A DNA stretch of 64,000 bases from JAQUBU01 sp036677685 (GCA_036677685.1 JAVBWA010000004.1:158162-222161); one strand, 5' to 3'; positions 1-8,740 are shown, numbered from the stretch's first letter. Notes: generated by a model not told the origin, from the letters alone. Program-made: numbers and translations.

Positions 1-2
1 AT

Positions 3-83
3 ATTCAATTTCTAATGTTCGCCTTGATTGCTTATGCCGGCAGCATGGTATTCTTCCGGTTGGTTCCGCAAAAAACCAGGTAG
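3..83 (+). CDS. ABC-2 type transporter permease, C-terminal fragment
   Basis: The window opens inside a gene. An open frame runs from base 3 to a TAG at 81-83 and encodes about 26 residues: a hydrophobic stretch (FLMFALIAYAGSMVFFRLV) followed by a short basic tail. This is the usual ending of an ABC-2 permease, whose last transmembrane helix is followed by a few charged residues. The next gene starts 18 bases downstream and encodes a full-length ABC-2 permease, so the two probably form a heterodimeric exporter. Only the last helix is visible, so the family assignment rests mainly on context. Confidence 0.55.
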   Translation: MQFLMFALIAYAGSMVFFRLVPQKTR

Positions 84-101
84 AAAAAGGGGGGTTGTAT
101 T

Positions 102-1298
102 ATGAAGACCATGTTGAATATCGCCAATTATGAAATTCGCCATATCTGTAGAGACCGGGTGGCATTTGCCATTGTGTTTATTGCCCCCTTGTTTTTTGCC
201 TTTTTAATGGGTTCGGTTTATTATTCCGCCGCTGTTAACGAGGTTCCCATGGGTATAGTTGATCTGGATAACAGCCTGGCCAGCCGGGAGGTCGTAGATA
301 TTTTCAGCAGCGGGCCTCATTTCAAAACCAATCCGGATGTTAACACTTATGATAAACTGGAGAACGCCATGCGGGAAGGCAAGGTCCGGGGAGGAATAGT
401 GATTCCCGAGGATTTTTCCACTAAACTGAGCAAACACCAGGGTACGGAAATTCTGCTGATCTATGATGCCAGCAATTTAATATGGGGATACAATATTCGC
501 AAATATGGTTATGAAGGCATCGATCAATTCGGCCGCCAGTATGCTGCAGAGTACCTGGCGGGTATGGGGATGAATTCCGATCAGTGCGATGAGGTGCTAA
601 ATATGGTCAGATGCAATACTATGGTCTGGTATAACCCCACCTGGAATTATATAAACTTCCTTTACATGGGGGTTATATTTATCATATTACACCAGTTGGG
701 CTTGCTCGGGGTTACGCTTACCATTCCCCGCGAAAAGGAGGCTAATACCTGGATTCACTATCTGGCCAGCCCTTTGGAACGCTGGCAGATTGTTCTGGGC
801 AAGTGCCTGCCTTATCTGATCGTGGGGTTTTTCAACTATGCACTTTTACTCTGGTTTAGCCATTACTTTATTCATGCCAAGATTGAAGGCAGTGTTTTGC
901 TGATTATACTGCTGGGTATGCTCTATACTTCGGCAATTGTATTCCTTGGCTTTTTCATATCCCTGCATGCTGAGAATACCCTGCAAATCAGCCGGTATCT
1001 CATTCTATTGTCAATTCCTATTTTTATGATATCCGGGTATACCTGGCCGCAATACCGGATACCGGCTATTATTACAATTATTTCGCGTTTGTCGCCATTT
1101 AGCTGGATGGCCGAAGCCTTCCGCAATGTAACGGTTAAAAACCTGGGCTTCCCGGATATAGCTATTAATATACTGGGTCTCGTGGTTATGATTGCTATCG
1201 GGATCATCCTTTGTTTCACCTTCCAAAAAAACCGGCGGCCGGATGCCGATGACAAGGTAAGGGTAAACAATGGTACAGAATTTCCCAGCCGGATATAG
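102..1298 (+). CDS. ABC-2 family transporter permease (YhhJ/drug-exporter type)
   Basis: The 398-residue membrane protein has the ABC-2 permease layout: an N-terminal helix (about residues 22-42), a large extracytoplasmic domain (about 45-180) and a C-terminal bundle of five helices (about 183-375). The motif PREKEANTWIHYLASPLERW in the first cytoplasmic loop matches the conserved ABC-2 element (PREREQGT...), and a hydrophilic tail follows the last helix. It would form the membrane channel of an ATP-driven exporter of drugs, lipids or polysaccharide. The ATPase gene is not in the window and presumably lies upstream. An AGGGGGG-like Shine-Dalgarno sequence precedes the ATG. The substrate cannot be inferred. 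Confidence 0.8.
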   Translation: MKTMLNIANYEIRHICRDRVAFAIVFIAPLFFAFLMGSVYYSAAVNEVPMGIVDLDNSLASREVVDIFSSGPHFKTNPDVNTYDKLENAMREGKVRGGIVIPEDFSTKLSKHQGTEILLIYDASNLIWGYNIRKYGYEGIDQFGRQYAAEYLAGMGMNSDQCDEVLNMVRCNTMVWYNPTWNYINFLYMGVIFIILHQLGLLGVTLTIPREKEANTWIHYLASPLERWQIVLGKCLPYLIVGFFNYALLLWFSHYFIHAKIEGSVLLIILLGMLYTSAIVFLGFFISLHAENTLQISRYLILLSIPIFMISGYTWPQYRIPAIITIISRLSPFSWMAEAFRNVTVKNLGFPDIAINILGLVVMIAIGIILCFTFQKNRRPDADDKVRVNNGTEFPSRI

Positions 1299-1388
1299 GT
1301 GTCTGGATGATTATCTTAGCAACTGGTAAAATTAATATACTAAAAAGGCTCACTTTGACTTGAATTGAGGAATATATTACTATGATGA

Positions 1389-1554
1389 CTAGTACTCTGT
1401 TAAACCTAATTCTATATATTCTCGTCGGTTAAATTTTCATATGACTGCGTTGTCGTCAATCGCAATACGTTCAGTATTACTCATTCCTCCGCCTTGTCCT
1501 ACGAAAATTTTCCTCGCCGATTTATACACAGAATTAGATTTAACGGAGTACTAG
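1389..1554. repeat. Long imperfect inverted repeat, MITE-like
   Basis: Two arms of roughly 50 bases face each other. The left arm starts CTAGTACTCTGTTAAAC at 1389. The right arm ends in its near-complement (GATTTAACGGAGTACTAG) at 1554. About 65 bases separate the arms, with no open frame of note. The outer bases CTAGTACT/AGTACTAG match exactly. The size, terminal complementarity and lack of coding sequence fit a miniature inverted-repeat element or a REP-like structure. It fills most of the gap between the transporter gene and the UDP-GlcNAc epimerase gene and may also act as a bidirectional transcription barrier. Confidence 0.65.
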
Positions 1555-1582
1555 AAATTATCTTAAGCAGGGAGATTGAAGT

Positions 1583-2713
1583 ATGCATCTGGGAAAAGTA
1601 ATGACGGTTTTTGGAACCAGGCCGGAAGCTATTAAGATGGCTCCGGTAATAAAGGAATTACAAAAAGTTAAAGACATAACTACGGTGGTGGCGGTTACTG
1701 CCCAGCACCGCGATATGCTGGACCAGGTACTGCATCTTTTCGAGATAAAGCCGGATTATGATTTGAACCTGATGGAAGAAGGACAGGATCTATACAGTAT
1801 AACTACCGGGGTGATAAACGGCCTAAAGGATATAATGGCCCGGGAAGCACCGGATCTGGTCCTGGTACACGGCGATACCACTACTACTTTTGCGGCCGCC
1901 CTGGCCGCTTTTTATCAGAAAATACCGGTAGGCCATGTAGAAGCCGGACTGCGCACTCACTATCGTTATTCGCCTTATCCGGAAGAAATGAACCGCACTC
2001 TAACCGGGAGGCTGGCCGAACTGCACTTTGCGCCCACCGACAAAGCCAAAGAGAATCTGCTGGCGGAATCTACGGCCCTTTTCAAAATCTGGGTTACCGG
2101 CAATACGGTAATAGATGCTTTACTGGATACCGTGCGCCCGGAATATTCATTTGGGGAGGACTTTGCCGGCATCAATTTCAATAATCGCCTGCTTTTGGTG
2201 ACAACGCACCGCCGCGAGAACTGGGGCAATAAGATGCGCAATATATATGAAGCATTGATCGATCTGGTACATGAATTCCCGGATGTGGAAGTGGTTTTCC
2301 CGGTCCATAGAAATCCGGTGGTCCGGAATGTTGCCGAGGAAATGCTGCAAGGCCGGGAACGTTTTCATCTCATAGATCCTTTGGATTATGAACCTTTTTC
2401 CAATTTAATGAATGCCAGCTATCTGGTCCTGACCGATTCGGGCGGAATCCAGGAAGAAGCCCCTTCACTGGGTAAACCGGTTTTAGTTTTAAGGGATACC
2501 ACCGAACGCCCCGAGGCCCTGCAGGCCGGGACGGTTAAACTGGTCGGAACCAACCGGGATTTGATATATAAAGAAGCAAGGCTTTTATTAACCGATGCTC
2601 AAGAATATGAAAAAATGGCCCGGTCAATTAATCCTTATGGAGATGGTAAAGCAGCTGAACGTATCGTGGAAATTATCAAAGACTTTTTATATGTTCGTAT
2701 AGGCGCCCAATAA
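1583..2713 (+). CDS. wecB: UDP-N-acetylglucosamine 2-epimerase (non-hydrolysing)
   Basis: The 376-residue cytosolic enzyme interconverts UDP-GlcNAc and UDP-ManNAc, supplying ManNAc for surface polysaccharide or teichoic-acid linkage units. It has the family hallmarks: FGTRPEAIKMAPVI at the N-terminus, HVEAGLRT (about residues 113-120), the PVHRNP region, and DSGGIQEEAPSLGKPVLVLR near residue 290. Its length equals that of the B. subtilis MnaA and E. coli WecB enzymes. A GGGAG ribosome site precedes the ATG. It stands alone, ending in a strong palindrome. It shares the UDP-GlcNAc pool used by the pseudaminic acid pathway later in the window but is not itself part of that pathway. Confidence 0.93.
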   Translation: MHLGKVMTVFGTRPEAIKMAPVIKELQKVKDITTVVAVTAQHRDMLDQVLHLFEIKPDYDLNLMEEGQDLYSITTGVINGLKDIMAREAPDLVLVHGDTTTTFAAALAAFYQKIPVGHVEAGLRTHYRYSPYPEEMNRTLTGRLAELHFAPTDKAKENLLAESTALFKIWVTGNTVIDALLDTVRPEYSFGEDFAGINFNNRLLLVTTHRRENWGNKMRNIYEALIDLVHEFPDVEVVFPVHRNPVVRNVAEEMLQGRERFHLIDPLDYEPFSNLMNASYLVLTDSGGIQEEAPSLGKPVLVLRDTTERPEALQAGTVKLVGTNRDLIYKEARLLLTDAQEYEKMARSINPYGDGKAAERIVEIIKDFLYVRIGAQ

Positions 2714-2716
2714 ACG

Positions 2717-2742
2717 GTGGCGGGGTAGATCTACCCCGCCAC
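2717..2742 (+). terminator. Perfect 26-base GC-rich palindrome, probable terminator of wecB
   Basis: GTGGCGGGGTAGA is followed directly by its exact complement, three bases after the wecB stop codon. The stem would be very stable, but the T tract is poor (GTATATTATT), so termination may be incomplete or bidirectional. Confidence 0.65.
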
Positions 2743-2773
2743 GTATATTATTAAGCCTCTCAGGGAGAATATT

Positions 2774-2844
2774 ATAACGAGGCGAAAAGCCGCCTCATTG
2801 CAGCGGTATATTGAAACTGCTCCGCAGTTTCTTCCGATGCTTAA
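2774..2844. repeat. Dispersed repeat, copy A (AACGAGGCG ... CTTCCGATGCTTAA)
   Basis: This non-coding block starts with TAACGAGGCGAAAAGCCGCCTC, continues through TTGCAGCGGTAT and AAACTGCTCCGCAGTTT, and ends CTTCCGATGCTTAA. Closely similar blocks occur at 8741-8834 (same strand) and 45671-45805 (opposite strand). Two internal hairpins are visible: GAGGCG/CGCCTC and AAACTGC/GCAGTTT. It lies just upstream of the DUF421 gene. Confidence 0.7.
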
Positions 2845-2873
2845 GAAATATTAAAACCTGGGAGGTATTTTTC

Positions 2874-3587
2874 ATGCACAGTTTTATTGATGCGATTGCA
2901 AGAACTGCGGCGGCCTTTTTTGGAATTCTGGTCTTTGCGCGAATACTTGGCAAACAACAAATGAGCCAAATGACTTTCTATGATTATGTGACCGGCATCA
3001 CCCTGGGCAGTATTGCTGCGGCTGTTGCCATTGAGCCCAATAACAAGACCTGGGTTCTGTTGTGGATTTTGACAGTCTTTGCTGCTTTGAATTATATTAT
3101 GGGTGTGATAACTGAAAAGAACCGGGTACTCAGGAAAATAATTGAAGGCGAGCCGACCATTCTCATTCACAACGGGAAAATTATGGAGCATAATATGTCC
3201 AAGCTCCGTTACAATATGGAAAACCTGATGATGCAGCTCAGGGAAAAAGATGTATTTAATCTAAGCGAGGTGGAATTTGCCATCGCTGAAACCGACGGAT
3301 TGCTGACCGTGGTGAAAAAATCCCAAAACCGCCCGGTTACTCCGGCTGATCTGGGTATAAATACACCATACGAAGGCCTGAGTACGGAAATCATTGTGGA
3401 TGGGGAAGTTGTTTACCAGAATCTGAAACAAAATAATCTGGATGAAAAATGGCTGATAGCTCGATTGCAAAGCCTGGGTTATAATGATCCCAGGGAAATA
3501 AGCTATGCCAGTTTGGATGTTAACGGAAACCTTCATATAGACGATACCAGGGATCAGTTGGGGAAAATAGTTGATATATCGGACTAA
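2874..3587 (+). CDS. DUF421 (YetF/YrbG-type) membrane protein
   Basis: The 237-residue protein has three N-terminal membrane helices (about residues 5-80) and a soluble C-terminal alpha/beta domain. The motif GKQQMSQMTFYDYVTGITLGSI is typical of DUF421 proteins, in particular the stretch MTFYDYVTGITLGS. I place the start at 2874 because GGGAGGT lies 7 bases upstream. A longer frame from 2811 would run into the dispersed repeat and add residues with no family support. Members of this family influence spore or membrane stress phenotypes in bacilli, but the biochemical role is unknown. The two immediate neighbours are sugar-metabolism genes and give no clear functional link. Confidence 0.82.
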   Translation: MHSFIDAIARTAAAFFGILVFARILGKQQMSQMTFYDYVTGITLGSIAAAVAIEPNNKTWVLLWILTVFAALNYIMGVITEKNRVLRKIIEGEPTILIHNGKIMEHNMSKLRYNMENLMMQLREKDVFNLSEVEFAIAETDGLLTVVKKSQNRPVTPADLGINTPYEGLSTEIIVDGEVVYQNLKQNNLDEKWLIARLQSLGYNDPREISYASLDVNGNLHIDDTRDQLGKIVDISD

Positions 3588-3618
3588 ATTATGAATTTTT
3601 AAGTTTTGAATGAAGGTG

Positions 3619-3636
3619 GAAAAGCTTAAGCTTTTC
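3619..3636. terminator. AT-rich palindrome after the DUF421 gene
   Basis: GAAAAGCTTAAGCTTTTC is a perfect 18-base palindrome 32 bases after the stop codon. It lacks a long T run, so it is only a weak candidate terminator. It lies inside a larger A/T-rich inverted pair flanking positions 3590-3712. Confidence 0.4.
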
Positions 3637-3724
3637 ATTAATTTTAAAACAAAGAAGAAAACATACGCTTTCCTTCCTTAATTCAAATTAAGCATTTAAA
3701 ATTCAAAATTACAGGAGGACGAAG

Positions 3725-5146
3725 ATGTCGCCTATCAAGTTTGGCACTGATGGCTGGAGAGCTGTTATTGCCCGCGAATTTACTTTTGAAAATTGTCAGT
3801 TGGTGGCTCAGGGAATAGCCAGTTATATAAATAATCATAGTTTAAAAAAGAAAGGAATCATAGTCGGTTATGACAACCGCTTCATGTCGGCTGATTTCGC
3901 CCGCGAGTGCGCTCAAGTCCTGGTAGGCAACGGAATCAAAACTTTCCTGCACAGGAAAGCGACTCCAACGCCGGTTACGGCTTACGCAGTAACCGTCAAG
4001 GAAGCCGGCGGGGCCATAATGATAACTGCCAGCCACAATCCTCCTGAATATAACGGAATTAAATTCATACCGGAATATGCGGGGCCCGCTATGCCCGATG
4101 AGACCGAAACGATTGAAGAAGAAATAAACCGTGTTTTGGAAAGCGGGCGGGTGTATGCCTTGAGTCTTGAAGAAGCTGAACAATTGGATCTTTTTGAAGA
4201 AATAGAGGTTGATCGCGAGTACTTAAGCCATTTGCAGAAGCTTATTAATAAAGAATATATTCAAGGGACCAAACTAAAGGTGGTTGTCGACCCCATGTTT
4301 GGGGCGGGAATAGGTTATCTGGATAAAATACTGGAAGAACTGGGCTGTGAAGTGCGAACCATAAACAATTACCGGGATGCGCTTTTTGGGGGCTCGATGC
4401 CGGAGCCTGTTCAGAAGCTTTTGCCTGATTTAAAAAGAACCGTTTTGGGTAATGATTATTTTGTCGGTTTGGCTCTTGATGGTGATGCCGATCGATTTGG
4501 TATAATTGACGAAAAAGGCGATTTTATTAGTGCCAATGTGATTATGCCCTTGCTGCTAAACCATTTATTGCAAACCCGTAGTTTTAGGGGACCCGTTTGC
4601 CGTTCCGTGGCTACCACCCATATGCTGGACCGCATAGCACGCAAGAACGGGTTGAACAGCATAGAAACTCCGGTGGGGTTCAAATACATTGGTGAAGCAC
4701 TAAGGAACAAGACCTGCATGTTTGGGGGCGAAGAAAGCGGAGGCCTCAGTATAATGGGTCACATTCCGGAAAAGGATGGAATCCTGACTTGTTTGCTGGT
4801 AGTTGAGATGCTGGCTTATAGCGGCAAGACCCTCATGCAGTTGAACGAGGAACTCCAAGCTGAATATGGCAGTATAGTCAGTCAGCGAACCGACATCAAG
4901 GTTGGGGAAAACGAAAAAGCAAAGATCATGGAGAAAATAAATGAGTATAAACCGCGCTCGATTACCGGGCTTAAAGTAGAAACTCATAGGCAAATGGACG
5001 GTAGCAAGATTATAATGGAAGATGGAAGTTGGGTTTTGATACGTCCTTCCGGAACCGAGCCCCTTTTTCGGCTTTATGTGGAAGCCGGTGATTTGACCTT
5101 ATTAGAAAATATACGAGCTGAGGTAGTAGAAAGTTTGGGGCTTTAG
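3725..5146 (+). CDS. Phosphoglucomutase/phosphomannomutase family protein
   Basis: The 473-residue alpha-D-phosphohexomutase has all four domains in order. The N-terminal KFGTDGWRAVI motif is followed by the active-site phosphoserine loop TASHNPPEYNGIKF (about residue 100), the metal-binding loop LDGDADRFG (about 250), the sugar-specificity loop GGEESGG (about 337) and the phosphate-binding loop RPSGTEPLFRLY near the C-terminus. It would interconvert hexose 1- and 6-phosphates. Whether it prefers glucose, mannose or glucosamine cannot be read from sequence. The GEESGG specificity motif is typical of PGM/PMM. A GGAGG site precedes the ATG. The degS gene follows after 19 bases and may be co-transcribed. 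Confidence 0.92.
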   Translation: MSPIKFGTDGWRAVIAREFTFENCQLVAQGIASYINNHSLKKKGIIVGYDNRFMSADFARECAQVLVGNGIKTFLHRKATPTPVTAYAVTVKEAGGAIMITASHNPPEYNGIKFIPEYAGPAMPDETETIEEEINRVLESGRVYALSLEEAEQLDLFEEIEVDREYLSHLQKLINKEYIQGTKLKVVVDPMFGAGIGYLDKILEELGCEVRTINNYRDALFGGSMPEPVQKLLPDLKRTVLGNDYFVGLALDGDADRFGIIDEKGDFISANVIMPLLLNHLLQTRSFRGPVCRSVATTHMLDRIARKNGLNSIETPVGFKYIGEALRNKTCMFGGEESGGLSIMGHIPEKDGILTCLLVVEMLAYSGKTLMQLNEELQAEYGSIVSQRTDIKVGENEKAKIMEKINEYKPRSITGLKVETHRQMDGSKIIMEDGSWVLIRPSGTEPLFRLYVEAGDLTLLENIRAEVVESLGL

Positions 5147-5165
5147 AATATGAGGAGAGAGTTGG

Positions 5166-6350
5166 ATGAGTGATAAGCAGGAACCCATGCAACTGGAGCA
5201 GTTGGATCAAGTTTTGGGCCAGTTGCTGGGGGTGTTGGAAAAAGGCCGCAACGACATATTTGACATATCTGAAGACTGTGGCAAGGAGAGTAATCGCCTG
5301 GAGGTTGAAAGGGAGGAAGTAAACCTGGAAACCGCCCAGCTTATCGCCGAAGTTGAGAAAACCGAGACCATGGAACGCTATGCCCGGGCGCGTTTATCCG
5401 ATGTAAGCCGCAATTTTTTAAGCTACTCGGAAGTTGATATTAAGGATGCTTATGAAAAAGCCCGGGTAATTCAGCTCGCATTGCTCGATCTTCGCCAAAA
5501 AGAGAAATACCTCCGCCGCCGCCGCGATGAATTGGATCGGCAGATCAAACAGTTTAAGGCTATTGCCATAAAAGCCGACCAATTTCTACAAAGTACGGGT
5601 ATAGCTCTAAAGATATTACAAGGAAATGTCGAAAGAATTAGTGAGAGTATAGAAGAAAGCTGTCGAAAACAACAAATTGGCATATGGATTATTGAATCCC
5701 AGGAAGCCGAACGAAGAAAAATCGGCCGGGAGCTGCATGACGGACCTGCGCAAAACCTGGTTAGTATGTTAATCAGACTCGATTTGATAGAACGTTTGGG
5801 CTATGATGATGACCGTATGGTTAATGAGGAGATTAATAATGTCCGTGAAATGGCCCGGGAAAGTTTGGGGGATATTCGAAGCATAATGTTCGATCTGAAA
5901 CCACCGCTCATCCACGATGACAGCTTCGTTTCGACTCTCCGCGACTATTTTAATGAATATGAAGCCCGGTATAACTTCAACATAGATTTTGTACTATTCG
6001 GCGATGATAAGAAGTTCGACTTTGCCCTGGAAACTGCTTTGTTTCGCTTGATTCAGGAAGCTATAACCAATATTAAAAAACATTCTGGAGTTAATAAAGC
6101 CCTGGTAAAAATCGAAAACAAAAATAAGAGCCTGACCCTGGTGATTAAGGATGAGGGTAGAGGCTTTGATTTACAAGCTGTTCAGGCTAACAAGGAGAGT
6201 TATGGTATTATTGGCATGAAAGAGAGAGTAGATATCTTTGGGGGAGAAATGGATATAAATACGCAACCGGGTTCGGGTACCCAGGTAATAATCAAGATAC
6301 CATGGGAAGAGGGGGCAAAAAATGAGCAAGACCAGGGTAGTAATAGCTGA
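5166..6350 (+). CDS. degS: Two-component sensor histidine kinase DegS-like
   Basis: The 394-residue soluble kinase lacks membrane helices. Residues about 1-175 form a coiled-coil sensor region (DegS type), followed by a HisKA_3 dimerisation domain with phospho-acceptor H191 in RRKIGRELHDGPAQNL, and a HATPase_c domain with N box (QEAITNIKKHS) and G boxes (DEGRGFD, GSGTQV). The length is close to B. subtilis DegS (385). It should autophosphorylate and pass phosphate to the adjacent DegU-like regulator, whose gene overlaps its 3' end by 29 bases, implying translational coupling. In bacilli DegSU controls motility, exoenzymes and competence, and here it again sits at the head of the motility region. 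The input signal is unknown. Confidence 0.92.
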   Translation: MSDKQEPMQLEQLDQVLGQLLGVLEKGRNDIFDISEDCGKESNRLEVEREEVNLETAQLIAEVEKTETMERYARARLSDVSRNFLSYSEVDIKDAYEKARVIQLALLDLRQKEKYLRRRRDELDRQIKQFKAIAIKADQFLQSTGIALKILQGNVERISESIEESCRKQQIGIWIIESQEAERRKIGRELHDGPAQNLVSMLIRLDLIERLGYDDDRMVNEEINNVREMARESLGDIRSIMFDLKPPLIHDDSFVSTLRDYFNEYEARYNFNIDFVLFGDDKKFDFALETALFRLIQEAITNIKKHSGVNKALVKIENKNKSLTLVIKDEGRGFDLQAVQANKESYGIIGMKERVDIFGGEMDINTQPGSGTQVIIKIPWEEGAKNEQDQGSNS

Positions 6351-6963
6351 TGATCATGTTTTAGTAAGAGAGGGGCTAAGGAAGATTCTGGACTTGGACG
6401 AGAGTATTCAAGTCATCAATGAAGTGGGAGATGGTCAGGGTGCCATCAATGTGGCGCGTAAGGAAAAACCCGATATCATACTTATGGATTTGAATATGCC
6501 GGGGACCGATGGTATAGCAGCAACCAAGGTAATTAAAAGGGAATTGCCGGATGTGAAGGTAATTGCTCTTACCATTTATGAGGGTGAAGAAGTTGTAGAC
6601 ATGATCAAAGCCGGCGCCTCAGCTTACATCCTTAAAGATGTAGCCGGCAGTGAATTAATTGCCACCATTCATAGAGTAATGAACGGGGAAGTAGTTATTT
6701 ACCCCCGCGTGGCGAACCGGTTGGTACGAGAACTCATGCAGAATGAGAACAAAAAAACCGATTTGCGTTTAACCAAACGGGAAAAAGATGTGCTTACTCT
6801 GCTGGTAAAAGGAAACAGTAACAAGGAAATGGCTGATGTAATGTTCATCAGTGAGAAAACCGTTAAGAATCATTTGACCAGCATATTTCGCAAGCTGGGG
6901 GTTAAAGACCGGACTCATGCGGCGGTGTATGCCCTTAAGAATAATATAGTAAAAGACGAATAG
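6322..6963 (+). CDS. degU: Response regulator DegU-like (NarL/FixJ family)
   Basis: The 213-residue regulator has a receiver domain with the acidic pair near the N-terminus (VVIADDH), phospho-acceptor D56 in ILMDLNMPG and the conserved K near residue 107 (ILKDVAG). A LuxR-type helix-turn-helix follows (LTKREKDVLTLLVKGNSNKE ... SEKTVKNHL). GAGGGGGC precedes the ATG, which lies inside degS, so both genes are probably translated as a coupled pair. As the partner of the DegS-like kinase it likely regulates motility, competence or secreted enzymes. No binding site can be identified here. Confidence 0.92.
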   Translation: MSKTRVVIADDHVLVREGLRKILDLDESIQVINEVGDGQGAINVARKEKPDIILMDLNMPGTDGIAATKVIKRELPDVKVIALTIYEGEEVVDMIKAGASAYILKDVAGSELIATIHRVMNGEVVIYPRVANRLVRELMQNENKKTDLRLTKREKDVLTLLVKGNSNKEMADVMFISEKTVKNHLTSIFRKLGVKDRTHAAVYALKNNIVKDE

Positions 6964-6970
6964 ACCTGTC

Positions 6971-7006
6971 GGGGGAGGCACGGGGACGGTTTTTTTGCCT
7001 CTCCCC
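6971..7006 (+). terminator. Hairpin after degU containing a GGGGACGGT repeat core
   Basis: GGGGGAGGCA pairs with TGCCTCTCCCC (one bulge), with the loop CGGGGACGGTTTTTT between them. It may end degSU transcription. The loop carries GGGGACGGTT, the core of the dispersed repeats at 44413 and 48353, so it may be a decayed repeat copy adopted as a terminator. Confidence 0.5.
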
Positions 7007-7104
7007 AAATAGAAACATTAAATGACGTTTTTTCTCCATTATTAAGTAATCAAGCAACCTCTGGATGGCATATTATATAGAAACGGCCAGAAGGAGGTTT
7101 TTTT

Positions 7105-7311
7105 ATGGCTATTTTATTAAAGACTCTGTCTTTTTCATTGTGGCTTTTAATAATGCTGGCGGTGATTAAAGCTTGCCGGCGAACCCGCCGGAGAAATATC
7201 AAAAAGGCCAAATTATACCTGGCAGAGGCCGAAGACCCCAAGACAAGCCCGGGGCGCAAGTGTTTAAATCAATTCCCATGGGACATCTTGTTAAGAGAAA
7301 TATACAGCTGA
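7105..7311 (+). CDS. Small single-helix membrane protein of unknown function
   Basis: The 68-residue product starts with one hydrophobic helix (about residues 3-23, LLKTLSFSLWLLIMLAVI). A strongly basic stretch follows (CRRTRRRNIKKAK) and then a short polar tail. A very good AAGGAGG ribosome site lies 7 bases before the ATG, which supports real translation. By the positive-inside rule it would sit with its C-terminus in the cytoplasm. I do not recognise a family. It occupies the place where B. subtilis has yviA, comFA and comFB between degU and comFC, and none of those is present here. Confidence 0.6.
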   Translation: MAILLKTLSFSLWLLIMLAVIKACRRTRRRNIKKAKLYLAEAEDPKTSPGRKCLNQFPWDILLREIYS

Positions 7312-7435
7312 ATCAAATAAATTTTAGAGTTATATGTTATAATAAACTGTTATAGGATGTTTTTAGTCTCATATTGAATGATGCAATAGAATAATGCTGA
7401 TTTGTGCAAAAGTCGTAAATGTGAGGTGCGAGGCT

Positions 7436-8155
7436 ATGCTAGACATTATTATGGATATTCTATTTCCGCAAAATGCGTGTTGTATTTGCCGGCAGTCCGG
7501 GCATTTCGGAAGCCGGCATCCCTGGTGTGAGAACTGCTGCGATGAGATGGTGGACATGCAAAGCGCACTGCCGATTTGTGACCATTGCGGAAAATACCTG
7601 GAAAGCGGAACCGGTCTGTGCAGCGAATGCAGTCAAAAGCCGCCGCAATTTTCTATCGCCAGGGCGGTAGGTCCGTATGATGAACCGTATCGTATTGCGG
7701 TAAAGGTTCTAAAATTTCTGGGACGTAAATATCTGGCCAGAAAAATGGGTGATATGATGACTGAAGTTTTACAGGGTGAACCACGATATTGGCCTATAGA
7801 TATAATTATACCGGTGCCAATTTCCCAGGGGAATTTGAGGCAGAGGGGATTTAACCAGACAGAACTGTTGGCCCGGCAAATTGCCCGGAGGTTAAAATTA
7901 AACGTATATAATGATATTCTGGTTCGAATCAAGGAAACCCCCTCCCAAAGGGAGTTGACCAAGGAGGAAAGAGAAAAAAATTTGCTTTGTGCATTTGAAA
8001 TAAAGGACAAAAGAAAAATATATCGAAAAAACATATTATTGGTAGATGACGTTTATACTACCGGTTCAACAATTCGGGAGTGTACACGAGTTTTACTGGA
8101 AGCTGGTGCAGGCGGAGTATCGGTAATAACCTGGGCTACCGGGAAGGGGTTTTAA
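7436..8155 (+). CDS. comFC: ComF family phosphoribosyltransferase-like protein
   Basis: The 239-residue protein has an N-terminal double CxxC zinc-finger region (CCICRQSG, CENCC, CDHCG, CSEC) and a C-terminal type I phosphoribosyltransferase fold. The PRPP motif is ILLVDDVYTTGSTIREC, and the ComF signature VPISQGNLRQRGFNQTELLA is present. ComFC-type proteins act in natural transformation and DNA processing. I start at ATG 7436, 10 bases after GAGGTG, because family members begin just before LFP..C; an upstream in-frame ATG at 7394 lacks a good site. There is no comFA helicase gene nearby, so a complete competence operon is not present. Confidence 0.88.
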   Translation: MLDIIMDILFPQNACCICRQSGHFGSRHPWCENCCDEMVDMQSALPICDHCGKYLESGTGLCSECSQKPPQFSIARAVGPYDEPYRIAVKVLKFLGRKYLARKMGDMMTEVLQGEPRYWPIDIIIPVPISQGNLRQRGFNQTELLARQIARRLKLNVYNDILVRIKETPSQRELTKEEREKNLLCAFEIKDKRKIYRKNILLVDDVYTTGSTIRECTRVLLEAGAGGVSVITWATGKGF

Positions 8156-8182
8156 GATTCTATATTCGAGGAGGGGAGAAGT

Positions 8183-8590
8183 ATGGCAAATCTTCGAAAT
8201 TGTTCACAGTGTGGGAGACTATTTCCTTACCAGGGCAGAAATATTTGCGGCAAGTGCCTGGAAAAAGAGGAAGATGAATTTCAACTGGTGAGGAAATATG
8301 TTCGAGACCATCCTGGATCAGGGGTACTTGAAGTTGCTGAAGAAACCAAAGTTGAAGAAGATAAAATATTGCAGTTTCTCCGCGATGGAAGACTGCAGTC
8401 GAAGGGCCTTACCACCAGCCTGGCTTGTGAACGCTGTGGGGCAGTAATCAGCAGCGGGCGCTGGTGTGAAAAGTGTGCCAGTCAAGTTAAGGCTGAAATT
8501 CAAGGTGCCGCACCAACTAAACCGGCCCAACCGGAGAAACCTCTTACCAAGACCAAAGTCAAGGACCGCATGCATCTCAAATCCGACTAA
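8183..8590 (+). CDS. yvyF: Flagellar-operon protein YvyF-like (TIGR03826 type)
   Basis: The 135-residue protein has an N-terminal zinc finger (NCSQCG ... CGKCLEKEEDEF), a central winged-helix-like part (VRDHPGSGVLEVAEETKVEEDKI, LQFLRDGRL) and a second Cys4 knuckle (CERCGAVIS, WCEKCASQ), ending in a Pro/Lys-rich tail. This is the pattern of YvyF proteins, which are found immediately upstream of flgM in Firmicutes, exactly as here. The function is unproven; a DNA- or RNA-binding regulatory role is plausible. GAGGAGGGGAG precedes the ATG. Confidence 0.85.
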   Translation: MANLRNCSQCGRLFPYQGRNICGKCLEKEEDEFQLVRKYVRDHPGSGVLEVAEETKVEEDKILQFLRDGRLQSKGLTTSLACERCGAVISSGRWCEKCASQVKAEIQGAAPTKPAQPEKPLTKTKVKDRMHLKSD

Positions 8591-8685
8591 AGAGGCAATC
8601 TACATAATTTGGATAAAGCTCATAAGTAAAAGCAGTCCAAATAGAGAGATATCATGAGAAATTATTAGATTAACGAGCATAAATC

Positions 8686-8718
8686 AAAGCAAGAGGTGTT
8701 AAGCCGCTTGCTTTTTTT
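8686..8718 (+). terminator. Intrinsic terminator between yvyF and flgM
   Basis: AAGCAAG pairs with CTTGCTT around a short interior loop, and a run of eight Ts follows. This separates the comFC-yvyF transcript from the flgM operon. Confidence 0.75.
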
Positions 8719-8740
8719 TGCGAGAAATATAATACAGGTA

